The position numbers were made by a program, and so were the translations under genes. Positions 13,001-24,300 of a stretch of 64,000 nt of DNA are shown in pieces; position 1 is the stretch's first letter; the number at the start of each line of letters is the position of its first letter. The stretch comes from Dreissena polymorpha. Taxonomy: Eukaryota; Mollusca; Bivalvia; Myida; Dreissenidae. The notes below the pieces were generated by a model. That model searched no databases, was not told the DNA's origin, and worked only from the letters and a program-made list of their open reading frames with translations. The stretch spans positions 89,355,941-89,419,940 of the forward strand of contig NC_068356.1 in the NCBI RefSeq assembly GCF_020536995.1. Direction: 5' to 3'.

Positions 13001-14307
13001 GATGACATATGCCCCCGATAAACGCTTTGATAGAAATTATGAGCATTTTTCGAAACCTAACGCATTTTTCGAAACCTAAACGCGGACCCTAAGTTCAGGG
13101 TCAAGGTCAAAGGGGTCACAATTTGTGTGCGTATGGAAAGGCCTTGTCCATATACACATGCAAACCAAATATGAATGTTACATCTGAAGCGACATAGAAG
13201 TTATGAGCATTTTTCGAAACCTAAACGCAAAGTGTGACGGGCAGACGGACGGAAAACCGGACGGACAGTGCGATCACTATATGCTCTCCTTCGGTGCTAT
13301 AACAATCTAAACATGATCTAGTTTGTACGGGTCTCATTCAGGCCAACGTTTTGTTCGTATGCGACTTATTTCCAGCACCAGTTATACCTGTATTTTGCAT
13401 GCGTGCATGTGTACGTTTTACAAAAATAATTTACAATACATAAATGCAAAAGATCCCATTTATGCAGAAAGCCATTCCGACAGTATTGACACCACTTAAA
13501 ACAACTATGGTAACGCACATACAAGTATGACATTTGCCAATTATACACTAATTAACTGTTAAATCATTTAACAAAGTTGATGACGACTTAAAAATCAATC
13601 ACTCAAAATAATGTGCATATATCGGAGTTTATTGTAAAGCTATGCAGGAAATCGCTCACTAGTTTTTAAATATAACACTTTTCATGCAGCCTGGTACCAA
13701 AGCATAAAGGAATCTGTGAAAAGTGTAACAGCAACAAAAATAGTTGTCCAATGGTGCAAGAATGAAAATTGTAAGTGAAGTGTAATTCAGAAGATAACGC
13801 ACACCACATTGCAGTCCGAGATCCATTCAAACATAAATTTGTATCAAATCAGACATATTTTGCACACGCTGTATTGGATGTCTCAGTAATGCAAAGTAAT
13901 TGTCAATGATTTACATAATGGTCATAATAAAATCCCAGACACATTGTACATGGATCTACCGGTACTTCGATGTACCGCTATATATTGATGCATGCTTTGA
14001 CTATGTCAAAATGTATTAATTCTTATACAAAGATTGAGCTTGAAATTCGAGGATACATCATTTACGTACTACATAGTTGACATCAATTGAACACTATTGA
14101 ACGTCAACAAAATAATAGGCTAAGGCCATTAAGGGGGCGTGGCTTGCGCGCAATGCATTTACATATATAATAATATTACTAAAGCACAACTTATTTTATT
14201 GCTAAATATAGTAATGTATTTATTTAATACTCATGATATCCATCGGTTAAACCTTTGCCAGCTCCCGTTACAAGTGCCTTTTTTCCTTGAAACTGTTTAT
14301 TATCCAT
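10011..14307 (-). CDS. DCXR: L-xylulose / dicarbonyl reductase (short-chain dehydrogenase), seven exons, complete
   Basis: The family reduces L-xylulose to xylitol and alpha-dicarbonyls with NADPH, as a cytosolic or membrane-associated tetramer. Coding exons: 14307-14253, 12961-12864, 12525-12371, 12004-11962, 11426-11262, 10534-10417, 10114-10011. All have AG/GT borders and compatible phases; the sum is 738 bases, 245 aa plus TAA (human DCXR is 244 aa). Visible motifs: TGAGKGIG (14-21) for cofactor binding; ALSRTQ (37-42), whose Arg in the family favours NADPH; NNAG (83-86); NVSS (134-137); YCASK (150-154), the catalytic Tyr-x3-Lys; VNPTV after helix F; C-terminal LPVEGG. The start is the Met opening MDNKQFQGKKALVTG; the first intron begins gtttaa, a weaker donor. 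Intron 1 holds a bivalve repeat (12982-13305) and intron 5 a MITE (11079-11240). The match is along the whole length, so the DCXR call is strong over a general SDR. Confidence 0.93.
11079..11240. mobile_element. Long-TIR palindromic MITE, short version, in DCXR intron 5
   Basis: The left arm is AAGCTTCGCTCTGCGAAAAC and the right arm CCCAGTTTTCTCAGAGCGAG, which are inverted. The centre is diverged (AGCATAAGCAGACTGCAG). Its right end is about 20 bp from the splice donor of DCXR exon 5. Confidence 0.65.
12982..13305 (+). repeat. Helitron-like repeat in DCXR intron 1
   Basis: It starts ACAAGAGCTGTCTCCATAGG with a small hairpin (TGTC-TCC / GGA-TGACA). The phrase GAGCATTTTTCGAAACCTAA occurs twice, and GACGGGCAGACGGACGG precedes the right end. 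It shares the ACAAGAG terminus of the elements at 579, 2385 and 3297. Confidence 0.55.
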
Positions 14308-15199
14308 TCTTCGAGCTAAATTTTGACCACAAATAATACTTCTCTCCCTTGGGGTTTTCCCTTGAACGTTCTTGTAGGTCACAATATACCAAAAGATTTC
14401 CCTATAGCCAACAACTTCAACGAAAAATAAAGTCAAACTTTTGAGCGTAGACACCCTCATAACCTTTTCTTAAAAAGGATTCCGAGCCAAATTGATTTAA
14501 ACAATAAAAAAGATAGGTCATGCAGTATGTAAGAAAGAACTCGACGCGAATCAACGGTCACTGTTTTAAGGCCATCTTTTTACCGGCTTAACTCCAGGTG
14601 ATGATGGTTTCCCGCCATCTGTCAAAGTCTGTAGTATGGTTGTTACTGGTTGAGTCGTGGGTTCTGTTTGATTCGTGGGTATAGAAATCGCGTAAAATCT
14701 CGCGATAGAACGTTCGCACAAGATGCAGTTCGTTACGGAAAAATGTTTTGACACGGTCACCATTTTTTCCGGTCAAAAATGCGTCAAAAACAAGTAAATA
14801 GTGTAATTCATCATAACTTGATAGGTCCTGAAGTATTTCCTCATTTATGTATTGTTCATACAGTGTTTCAAAGTAACACAACATTGTTTATTTATGAGTA
14901 TTTACCATGCTACATCGTCTGTTGACATTTTTTCACAAGAAATTAACCTGTCCTGCAAGGTCAGTTTCAAGGCTATTTATAGTATGCAAATCTTGAAATT
15001 CTGGCAGCCAATCAGAACCCACGAATCAACCAGAAGCTTATTTTCATGATGGTAGTTTGACACTATCAACACAGTCGATTATTTTGATGTTTAAAGACGA
15101 TAAACATTTGGAAAAAAGCAACACATCTTAAAGAAGAAAGGTTAATAATTATTTTAATTATGATTCATGGTCATATATTTATAAAATATTTGTGATGTA

Positions 15200-16155
15200 C
15201 AGTTAAGTCCGGTAATCTTGCGCGTCCGGTAATCTTGCGCACTTCGCATTTGCGAATCTCGCAGACGACGAATGGTTTTCTTTAGTGATGAAAGATGGCA
15301 TTTCACATTTTAAAGAATTAACGGATTTAAAAGTTACGTATTCCATGCCAAATTAATTTCGATCATTTCATTTAAACACCGGTTGCGTCATCCCTATACA
15401 TCGTAAACACTGGCCTCCTTACGAAAAATTCAAAATGAATCACAAATTCCCTGCAGTCTTTAGCGTTTTCATACTTTAAATTATGAATTCATAAATCCAA
15501 CGTGTAATTTATTATTCCATTGCACAATATCCGATCAGTTTTGGTATTTTTTGCCATAAAAATATATCGCATCAGACGACATAGTCATCATTTACCGCGA
15601 TTCTGTCAAACCATTTTGGTATGATCTCCGCATGCGCAATGGCCTAGTTTTTATATTTTCTGTAAACTATGGAAGCATGATCGTGGTATCAAACCTGTTA
15701 TGCATTTTTTTCACGCATACCGGTACTTTTTTTATTAATTGTACACTATTATTAGTGACTATATTATTTATTGATTTGTAGTGAACAAAAACTGCACTAG
15801 AAATCCACATGTAATTTCAATGGTTTTACAAACTGATTTTAAAAATATTTTTATGGAATGTTTTTTGTCAATAATTGGACACCATACAATTTTGGAAATT
15901 TTGCCTAAATGAGGTCATTATACAAAGTGCGCAAGATTACCGGACACTCTGATAGTTTGAAAATGAGGTGAGTCATGTTTGTTTTGAAATCAAATCGGAC
16001 AGTTCTTCACTGAATTAACTAGATATTTTTGTGTTAATAAGCACATGAACTTATTATTTTTATAATAAATTTAGATATTTTGTTGCCAATTTATAAAAGA
16101 ACGTGTTTTTTTAAAACCAATTGATCCTTAACTGCGCAAGATTACCGGACAGCAT
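15200..16155. repeat. TIR element with repeated GTCCGGTAATCTTGCGC ends, probably TA-flanked
   Basis: The left end is TA followed by CAGTTAAGTCCGGTAATC, and the subterminal motif is repeated at 15224-15244. That 21-bp copy has an exact inverted partner at 15925-15945, and another copy (GCGCAAGATTACCGGACA) occurs near 16135. The right terminus is not clean. The CAGT start after TA suggests a Tc1/mariner/pogo-type non-autonomous element; no transposase frame is seen. Confidence 0.5.
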
Positions 16156-16808
16156 CGTAACAACTTTATGAAAATTACCCACGACTCAACCAGACTATAG
16201 CATATACAACAATGTTTTCTCTACCACATTCACACAGAAATATCCAAAAATAAAGTCATGGCAAGTGCCCATAGTGAGAATTGTGTCTTAAAATAAATGA
16301 CGTTCCATTTTTAGAGGGTATAGCACCACAAGTATTTAGTATACTGTAACCTGTATTTTGAAGGTTCGTATGTCTACTGCCCGAGGATCACACTGTTACA
16401 ACGGATGCTATTGGTTCCTCTCCCAGGCGTGTAACCAACGATTGGCTTTTTAACATTTTATGTCGTTTACTCGTAGAGTAGGGACAAGTTGTGTCAACAA
16501 ACTGAAAATAAGTCATGCCACAAACTCTTGTTTAACATGCTGCTGAAACCCTTCTTAACCAAAACTAAGATCGGTAAGAAGAATGTGAAGATCAATCGTG
16601 GTGTGTGTAAATATATAGCTAGCGTATATTCTTTTTAAATTGTTTATTTTCATCTGTTATTGTAAAGTGAAAAATCCCCTTCGATGGCTTCATGTCCTTA
16701 TTTCACTACAATTCCAAACTTTATGATCTTTCTTCAACATGTTTCTACTGAAAACTTGTATTAAATGATTGGAACTATTTATCATTTTGCGTTTTTAGTA
16801 TGATTATA

Positions 16809-17829
16809 CAGTCAAGTTACCATTACCGGATCATTACCCATAGCGGATCATTTTGATGTTCAAGACTGTGTATCGCGATAAATAGTTGACATTTTTAGAT
16901 GATATTTTGCACACAGCATCTTCAAAGCTTGTTCTTAAAACGTTTTGATTGAGTCGTAATCGGAGTAAATCTGTGTCAAACATTTCGGCATGTTTTGCTG
17001 ACATGTAGATACAACTTTGTTTACTTCCGTGAATCCGTCTCGTTTCCAAATCGAGGTTGAACATTTTTTGCTGCCACATGCTATAACTCTGTTGGAAAAA
17101 AAGAAGTTTATGCATTAATTTAAAGGCCATTCAGTAGTATTTTTGCCTGCAAAAGTCCATTTCAGTTTTGATTCGTGTTTTGCAACACCTTAAATGAAAT
17201 GAAGAATTTGGGCAATAACAGATCAAGCGTGATAATATACTATTTGATAATATATAGTATTAAAATATATGCAAATCTTGTTGATTCTTACAATAAATGA
17301 TCTCAATCTAAATATTTTATTTATGTTCCATGTTCAATATCGATGATTAGATATGATTCAAACAATTTACATGGTTTATAAGATGCCCATATCTTTTCAA
17401 TCATTTTAGGATTTTCAACAGATAATTCACACAAGAACACCATGCGTAAAATGTAGATACAAGATCACATATAGAAAACAATAAATAACAAAAAAAAGAA
17501 TATAATTTATAACTGGAAATGTAACTGGATCATTATAAACAACACAGTGCGTGTTTCGACAGATCAAATAGCGTGTTAGATGCCCCCTGAGTGGTTTCTA
17601 TCACGTAATCCGTTATGGCTACAACTGATCTGTTAATGCATTAATTCTGCGGCATAAAAATAGGTAGCACAACTACATTTTGCCTGCGTTTAAAAATAAT
17701 ACTATGTGCTGAATCAGTAAGCACAGGTAATATTTAATCAAACTGGTGTAAAAGAAGTTTCAAAACAATTATTGCTTTTCACCAGAACAACTTTATTACG
17801 CTACTGATCCGGTAATGGTAACTTGACTG
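16809..17829. mobile_element. Non-autonomous Tc1/mariner-pogo-type element with perfect 25-bp TIRs
   Basis: The ends are CAGTCAAGTTACCATTACCG plus five further matching bases, inverted and identical at both termini. They are flanked by TA on each side (16807-16808 and 17830-17831), the target duplication of the Tc1/mariner/pogo group. Length is 1021 bp. The inner TTACCCATAGCGGATCA repeats the TIR theme. A 98-codon minus frame (17130-16834) shows no DDE transposase motif and runs into the TIR, so it is probably not coding. Confidence 0.75.
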
Positions 17830-17989
17830 TATCATTTCAGTTAAGTTGAAAATATATGGCATACAATTTTCAATCAGGATGTGACTTGTTATTACTAAGA
17901 GCTGATTCCATGTTACTTTATTTACTGATAGCACAAATTAATTACCAAAATCTTACTGGATAAATGCGTCAACTATATGGTAGGTGGTT

Positions 17990-18190
17990 CTTGTTGCATC
18001 GTGGGTATAGAGATCACGCGAAATCGCTTGATAGAACGTTCGCACATGATGCAGTCATTATTGTTCTGGGAACATTGGATTATAGACCAGTTGAATGTTA
18101 TTGTTTACATTTGGGATTTTCTGCACATGCGCACTTACTGGTTTGCAAAAACACTGGTTACAATAACGTTAAAACATGTATACCTGATCA
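17990..18190 (+). repeat. Dispersed repeat segments shared with 14664-14735 and 3367-3465
   Basis: Positions 17995-18055 (CGTGGGTATAGAGATC and TGATAGAACGTTCGCAC) match 14664-14735. Positions 18090-18184 (TGTTATTGTTTACATT, GGGATTTTC and CAAAAACACTGGTTACA) match 3367-3465. The segment is a mosaic of two dispersed repeats. Confidence 0.5.
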
Positions 18191-18782
18191 AAGAAAATAA
18201 TGGTGCAGGAACATTTGATTGTACAGTAGAAGAGTTATCTTTCAATTATAGTAATTACACCTGACTACAATTACAATGCTTTCAAACAATTAATGTACTA
18301 TTATTAATGGTGTATATAACAAAAGAAATGGTGACCAAAATACGTAAACCCATAACAAGTCAGCTAGTTTCAATTTTTTGCGAAGGTCAAATATTCGCTC
18401 AAAATGACCCAACATATAGACCCCATATATGCAGTAAGGTCAATTGAAATAGTAACTGCTGGCCAGTTATTACTGGAAACCACAATATAATTGTGTAATT
18501 ATGGTATGCTTGTCATTGTTGGGTTGTTGTAATTTTTTAAGTTCTCAGTATTATGTTCTTTAACAAGACATCTCCATCATTAAAGACAGTGCTTATTAAA
18601 TGTGTTAGGTGGAGAGTAATTGTTACAAAGTGTTACAAACTGAATGTGTCATTTTTACTTGTGAAATTGTTGAATAGGGCTAGGTTTTTGAAGGTGTTAA
18701 TTTTTCTCTTACTATGAATGTTGATGGTTTATTTTTTGTATTATTAGCCAAAGAGTCAAAAGAAATAAAGCAGAGTGAGTAC

Positions 18783-19517
18783 CAGGGCTAGACATTAACG
18801 GTATTGTTTGTTTGGACAAGTAAATAAAGAATTTGCTAGTCCGACGGGACCAGTGGTCGTTATAATTTAACTACCTAGAAAAATGCCTTTAAATCCGTTA
18901 TTTCTGTAGAGTTACCACCAAACTTTTACAATAACATTAATGTTTCTTTACGTTTAAATGACAAAGAGCGAGAAATTCCTATAGTTCCATGTGATACTAC
19001 ATTGTACTGTTCACAAGAGAAGCAACCCTTAACATTTTTCTTTGCCAAGATAACAAGTATATTCTCCTTGTAAAGAATATGCATTTTATGACACCGATAC
19101 ACACCGATCTTACAGACAATTAATGTAGTGACGTCATCTCTATGTATGTTGTTAAAAATATCAGTTCCGTACTGTACATATACATCACTTTGAACATTTT
19201 CTGCTTTATGGTGGCAAAACACAAGTTTTTTTTAGGTATTATGGCTTTGTATCAATTTTTAAAAATCAATAATCTCTAGTTTTCTTGTTATTCTAGTCAG
19301 TTCTTTTTGTATTGAAATTGCCTACATTTATGATAACATGTATTTTGAATGATTAAAGTTTATGATTTAAACATTTTGTATTATTTCATTATTTTGCAAA
19401 GTACTGAGCAGAATAAGATATAATGATCAGGACGAATTACTTTTTGGTCAGGACAAGTGAAATTTTGGTCTACTTGTCCGACCGGGCAAGTGGCTTCAAA
19501 AGTTAATGTCAAGCCTT
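18783..19517. mobile_element. hAT-like non-autonomous element
   Basis: The left end is CAGGGCTAGACATTAAC and the right end is its approximate inverse, GTTAATGTCAAGCCTT. Subterminal TTGGACAAGT / ACTTGTCCGACC are also inverted. GAGTAC occurs immediately outside both ends (18777-18782 and 19518-19523), a possible target duplication. The CAGGG start fits hAT termini. No transposase is recognised. Confidence 0.5.
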
Positions 19518-20037
19518 GAGTACACTGCACTTTCGATAAATCTTCCAACTTTTTAGTTGAATCACAGATCTATTAATCATCTAAGATTGGAAACATCAAT
19601 GCAAGACTGCAGGAGATTTTGGGTTATCTTGCCACTCGGTTATCTGGCGTTTTCACGAGAGACTTGAGGGTGTTTGTCTGCTTGTTTCCAATAAGCATGA
19701 TTATGATGGCGCACAGAACAATCGAAAACAAAATAATGAAATATAAAATACAGTTTTGATATTTCAATATTTATTTTAGCTTTAATAAATTAAAGTGATT
19801 AAGTGATGATATAGGAATATTTAATCATAGATTTATAAAATATTTGCCTGAACCAATACTAAGCAACATTTTTTTAAGATTAACGTTAAAGGCAGAGTTA
19901 GCTTTATTAAAGTACAGTGTACACCATTTAGCAGTTGTCTTTGCCTAAATCTTTTTTTTGTTATGAAATTCAATACTTAAGGTCAAATAATTAAGGGGAT
20001 GAACAAGATTCAGACTATAGTTAAATTGTGATTTAAC

Positions 20038-20554
20038 TTAAAGGGGCCTTTTCACAGATTTTGGCATTTTTTAACTTATTCATTAAATGCTTTATATTGA
20101 TAAATGTAAACATTGGATCGTAAAAGCTCCAGTAAAAAATCAAGAATAAAATTAAAAAAAGGAAAAGAACATTGCCCGCAGCAGGTTTCGAACCAGTAAC
20201 CCCTGGAGTCCTGCCAGAGTCCTGAAGTAAAAACGCTTTAGCCTACTGAGCTATTCCGCCGAGTACACATACTGTATGTATTTTATACCTTATTTAAGCA
20301 ATCTTCGTAGTTATACAAAATTTAACGACAAAAACAGAACTCTCCAAATTATTCAATCGTTTCGCGTTGCAACGCTTTATAATTTTTAGGTTTTATAATC
20401 GTCAAAAGATGCATATAATGGCTATATTAAAGTATGGTAAATGTTCAGTATTACTGTTTCCTCACAAATATCATAACTGACACGAAAATTTGCGAATCTG
20501 AAACAACTTTTTTCAATTTTGTCAATTTACCAAAGCGTGAAAAGATCCCTTTAA
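20038..20554 (-). mobile_element. TTAA-flanked MITE with tRNA-like core
   Basis: The ends are TTAAAGGGGCCTTTTCAC and GTGAAAAGATCCCTTTAA. The minus-strand core has a tRNA-like A box (TAGCTCAGTAGG) and B box (GGTTCGAAACC). A short duplication of GAGTCCTG lies between them. It is 777 bp upstream of the ankyrin-gene start codon. Confidence 0.75.
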
Positions 20555-21331
20555 ATAGGTCAGATAAATTTATTGTAAAATTGCATCCTTTTCTGGAATC
20601 TAGCAAGATGTATCAGAGGGACTTTATCAGCAAGAAACAGCAAGGAATCAAAGATATGGACTTATTTACTATCCATATATACATAACTACTAGTTCATAC
20701 ATCGCTAATTGATAAACATAAATTAATGGTAAATGAGCATATAGTAAGGAAACAATGGAATTTTTTTTCTTGAAGTTATTCATAAGGGACTTGTTATATT
20801 GTTATAGAATCATAATGCGGATTTTTTCAGGTTTTCAACAAAAACACACTGAGACGAACAACAAGCATGCAGATTGTCATCAGGTGCTTCGCAGAAGTTT
20901 GATGTTTCTGTTTCGTCTGGCGTCTATTTGGGCTGATCATTTCTACCACGCTCTTATTATTTCATCGTCTGCTACAGCTTTTTATGCTGCTCATCGCAGA
21001 GATTTGCATTAAAACAAGATACAATGTCAAGCATTGTAAATAGTAGTGGCTTTTTCTCAAAGGTTTTATTATTTTTCTTTAAGTTTGCATGGAACATTCA
21101 TGGATATTTTCCATACTTCCACCTTGCAACATTGCTTTTGTTTAATGTGCGTATCAGAATCAATATAGACATAAACCTGTTTCAGTAAGCGACTTCACAC
21201 TGGTGTAACTATGATTATAACTGAAGACATGTAAGAGAAACTGTGAAGTTATGTAGCATGAGATTTTCTTCTATCCTTTATCAGTTATAATTCCGTCCAT
21301 TAATTACATAAAGGATCGTAAAATATAAGAA

Positions 21332-24300
21332 ATGAGCCGCGGACCCAGAGATTTACGTGACCTGATTTGTGTTTCGCGACTTACATTTCGAAAAAGTGAT
21401 GACGAAGTGTCCAGTGACGATGATAAATTTAACGGTGACTGGAATGAAATCTCAGTGGGTAGCTCTGGGTCATGTGACAGTCGCCAGGATTTGGCATCAG
21501 CAAATCAAACAAAAGCTCAGTCCCCCGATTCTGGATGCATAACAAATGGTGGGTCGCCGTTAGATTCTGGCAGTGTAAAAGACACAGAGTTAAAATTAGA
21601 CTTGTCATCATTGCATAAAAATAAGAAAAAAGCAAAAAAGAAGAAAAAGAAAGTAATGGTTATAGGCCCTGCTAAAATTCCATTTCCTAAGGCACCACCA
21701 TTACCGCCAGTGAAATCTGGTTCATCAGAGAGTGGCCTCCAAAGAGAAACATTTTTGGTTCCAGCACCACCACCTGCTGATTGTAAGCTCAAACAAACTG
21801 TGCACATCGCTCGGTACGTTGGTTCCAAACCAGTGCAATCAGAGTCTCAGAAAACAGGTAAATTGAGGGAACCAAGTTCAAAACATGAAGGGAAAGCAGA
21901 ACAGAAAACAAGTACACTAAAAGAATCAAATGAAAAAACTGAAGATAAAGCAGATTTGTTTGATGTGGAATCTGAGCCTGTGCGAGCCAAAACTCCAGTT
22001 GTAACCACTTCAAGGGTAAAAGCTAGCGATGCAGAATCTGGAAATTATGATGAGATGTTGAGTTTTATGGACGCTACTGTGGTATCGAGCTGGTTAACTA
22101 AAGCTAACAAAAGTGTTTCCGAGATTGCTTCCTATATAACTGCCGATGATCATTTTGTGCAGTTCGCTCATTTTTGGCTCTCAGATTTCCCGGATTCACA
22201 GAAACGTGAGATCTTTGAGCTGGAGATTGAGATATTAAGAGAGGAAATAGGTTTTGCCTTCGCAGTGGGCAGAGAAGAGGGCAAAGTTTCTCAAAGAGAC
22301 ATCTCAAACCTAATTGGTGCTATATTTAGAGAATATCCGGTAAAACTCTTGAGTTCGCGAGGGACATTCCTGTTCTTGGACTACTTGGACATTGTCACTT
22401 CAGGGCGGACGGAAAAATACAAGCAGCTCCTCTCTGACGTTAAATGCTCAACTAAAAACAGGCAATACGCTCAATGGCTGCTTGCAACACGCTCGTTTGC
22501 CTTAGTCAGTATTTGGTGCGCAATAGTAAATTTCTATAGAAACCTACTCGGACGTCATGGCAACTCAAAATGCCGTGTGCCAGAGGTTCCGTCCAGCTAC
22601 AGGACTGTGTATGAGAGAAGGCTGTTCCAGGGTTTCCGGCGAGGGTTTGTGGATGTTGTTCATTACCTTCACATCGGGAAATATGTTGATCTCCACATGG
22701 TGGACAGCCATGAGAGGACACTGATCTTCACTGCTGTGATGCATAATCAGCCGAAAATCCTGCAGTATCTTGTCCTCAAGGTTTGATGCTCTTTCTGCTT
22801 TTCTTGGCCTGGCTGCTCAAAACTTTAATGGCCAGTTTAGGTAACAGCTGCTTATTTTTTGCGATCAATTATTTATGTGCGTTAGTGTTGACCCTTAACC
22901 CATTTATGCCTAGTGGACTCTCCCATCCTTCTAAATTGGATGAATTTATTTCCAAAATAAGGGATGCCTAGTACATGTATATTTATTTCTATATTTAGAA
23001 TATGTCTAACAGAAATTCCTTTAAGCAAACAGTGCAGACCCTGATGAGATGCCGCATCATGCTGCGTCTCATCTGGGTCTACGCTGTTTGCCAAAGCCTT
23101 TTTCTAGACGCTAGGCATAAATTGCTTAAATATATTTATAAATTGTAAACAAATTTATTTGCAGAAATAATTTGAAAAATGTTTGATAAAAACATTCCTT
23201 TTAAAATAAGTTTTGTTTAGTTTTGAAGTAACCAGACTTGAACCAGTCTTTTTCCTGGCACATCTACAGGTCCGTTAAACCAACATACAATTTATTTCCA
23301 AAGCAAAATGTAAAAAATAATTACAGAATTGAAAATAACAAAACAATTTCCCTAAAAAAATGTTTTTTTAAATACATGTAGAAATTATTTAATACACGTC
23401 TAGTATTTATTATATCTCAATTGTATTTCAATTACATCTAACAAGATATATAAATATAATTAATATGATTTTGGTTTTCTTATTTAAAAAAAGAGTTATT
23501 ATACCCCCATAACCATTATACCCCCATTACCAATTTACCATTGGTAATGGGGGCTATATAGGAGTCACTTTGTCGGTCAGTCGGTCGGTCTGTCCCGAAA
23601 TTTCATCAGATCTTCACCAAACTTGGTCACAAGTTGTATCTGGATGATGTATAGGTCAAGTTTGAATATGGGTCATGCCGGGTCAAAAACTAGGTCACGG
23701 GGTCACTTAGTGTGTTTTTAACCGAAAGTTTGTCCGGACCATAACTATGTCATTTATCGTTAGATTTTAAAATAACTTGGTACATTTGTTCATCATCATG
23801 GGACGGTGTGTCGCGTGAAAAAAGTACGTCGATATCTTCAAGGTCAAGGTCACACTTGGAGTTCAAGGGTCAAATGCTTGTCCGGGCCATAACTTTATCA
23901 TTTATTGTGGGATTTTAAAATCATGTGGCAAATTTGTTCACCATCATGGGACGGTGTGTTGCGCGAAAGAATTACGTCAATATCTCGAAGGTCAAGGTCA
24001 CACTTTGAGTTCAAAGATTAAAAATGAACATAAATGAGCTTGTCTGGGCAATAACTATGTCGTTCATTGTGAGATTTTAAAATCATTTGGCACAATTGTT
24101 CACCATCATTGGACGGTGTGTCGCGCGAAAGAATTACGTTGATATCTCCAAGGTCAAGGTCACACTTTGAGTTCAAAGGTCAAAAATGGCCATAAATGAG
24201 CTTGTCCGGGCCATAACTATGTAATTCATTGTAAGATTTTAAAATCACTTGACATATTTGTTCACCATCATTGGGCGGTGTGTCGCGCGAAAGAATTACG

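Larger units (their letters stand above)
14308..21331. other. Repeat-rich region with no supported gene between DCXR and the ankyrin gene
   Basis: About 7 kb. It holds TA-flanked TIR elements (15200-16155, 16809-17829), a hAT-like element (18783-19517), a TTAA MITE (20038-20554) and smaller shared segments. A 98-codon minus frame at 14884-14588 begins MLCYFETLYEQY and includes LHLVRTFYREILRDFYTH. A diverged version of that peptide is encoded on the minus strand at about 18055-17995, but the frame runs into repeat DNA (THESNRTHDSTSN) and has no splice partners. I therefore do not call it a gene. The 5' UTR of the ankyrin gene may lie in the last few hundred bases. Confidence 0.5.

Noticed and set aside
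18926-19222. 98-codon minus frame as a transposase
   Set aside because: No recognisable DDE or BED-type motif; it lies in a 735-bp non-autonomous element.
20155-20262. tRNA gene on the minus strand
   Set aside because: Same repeat family; contains an internal duplication of GAGTCCTG and lacks a proper acceptor stem.
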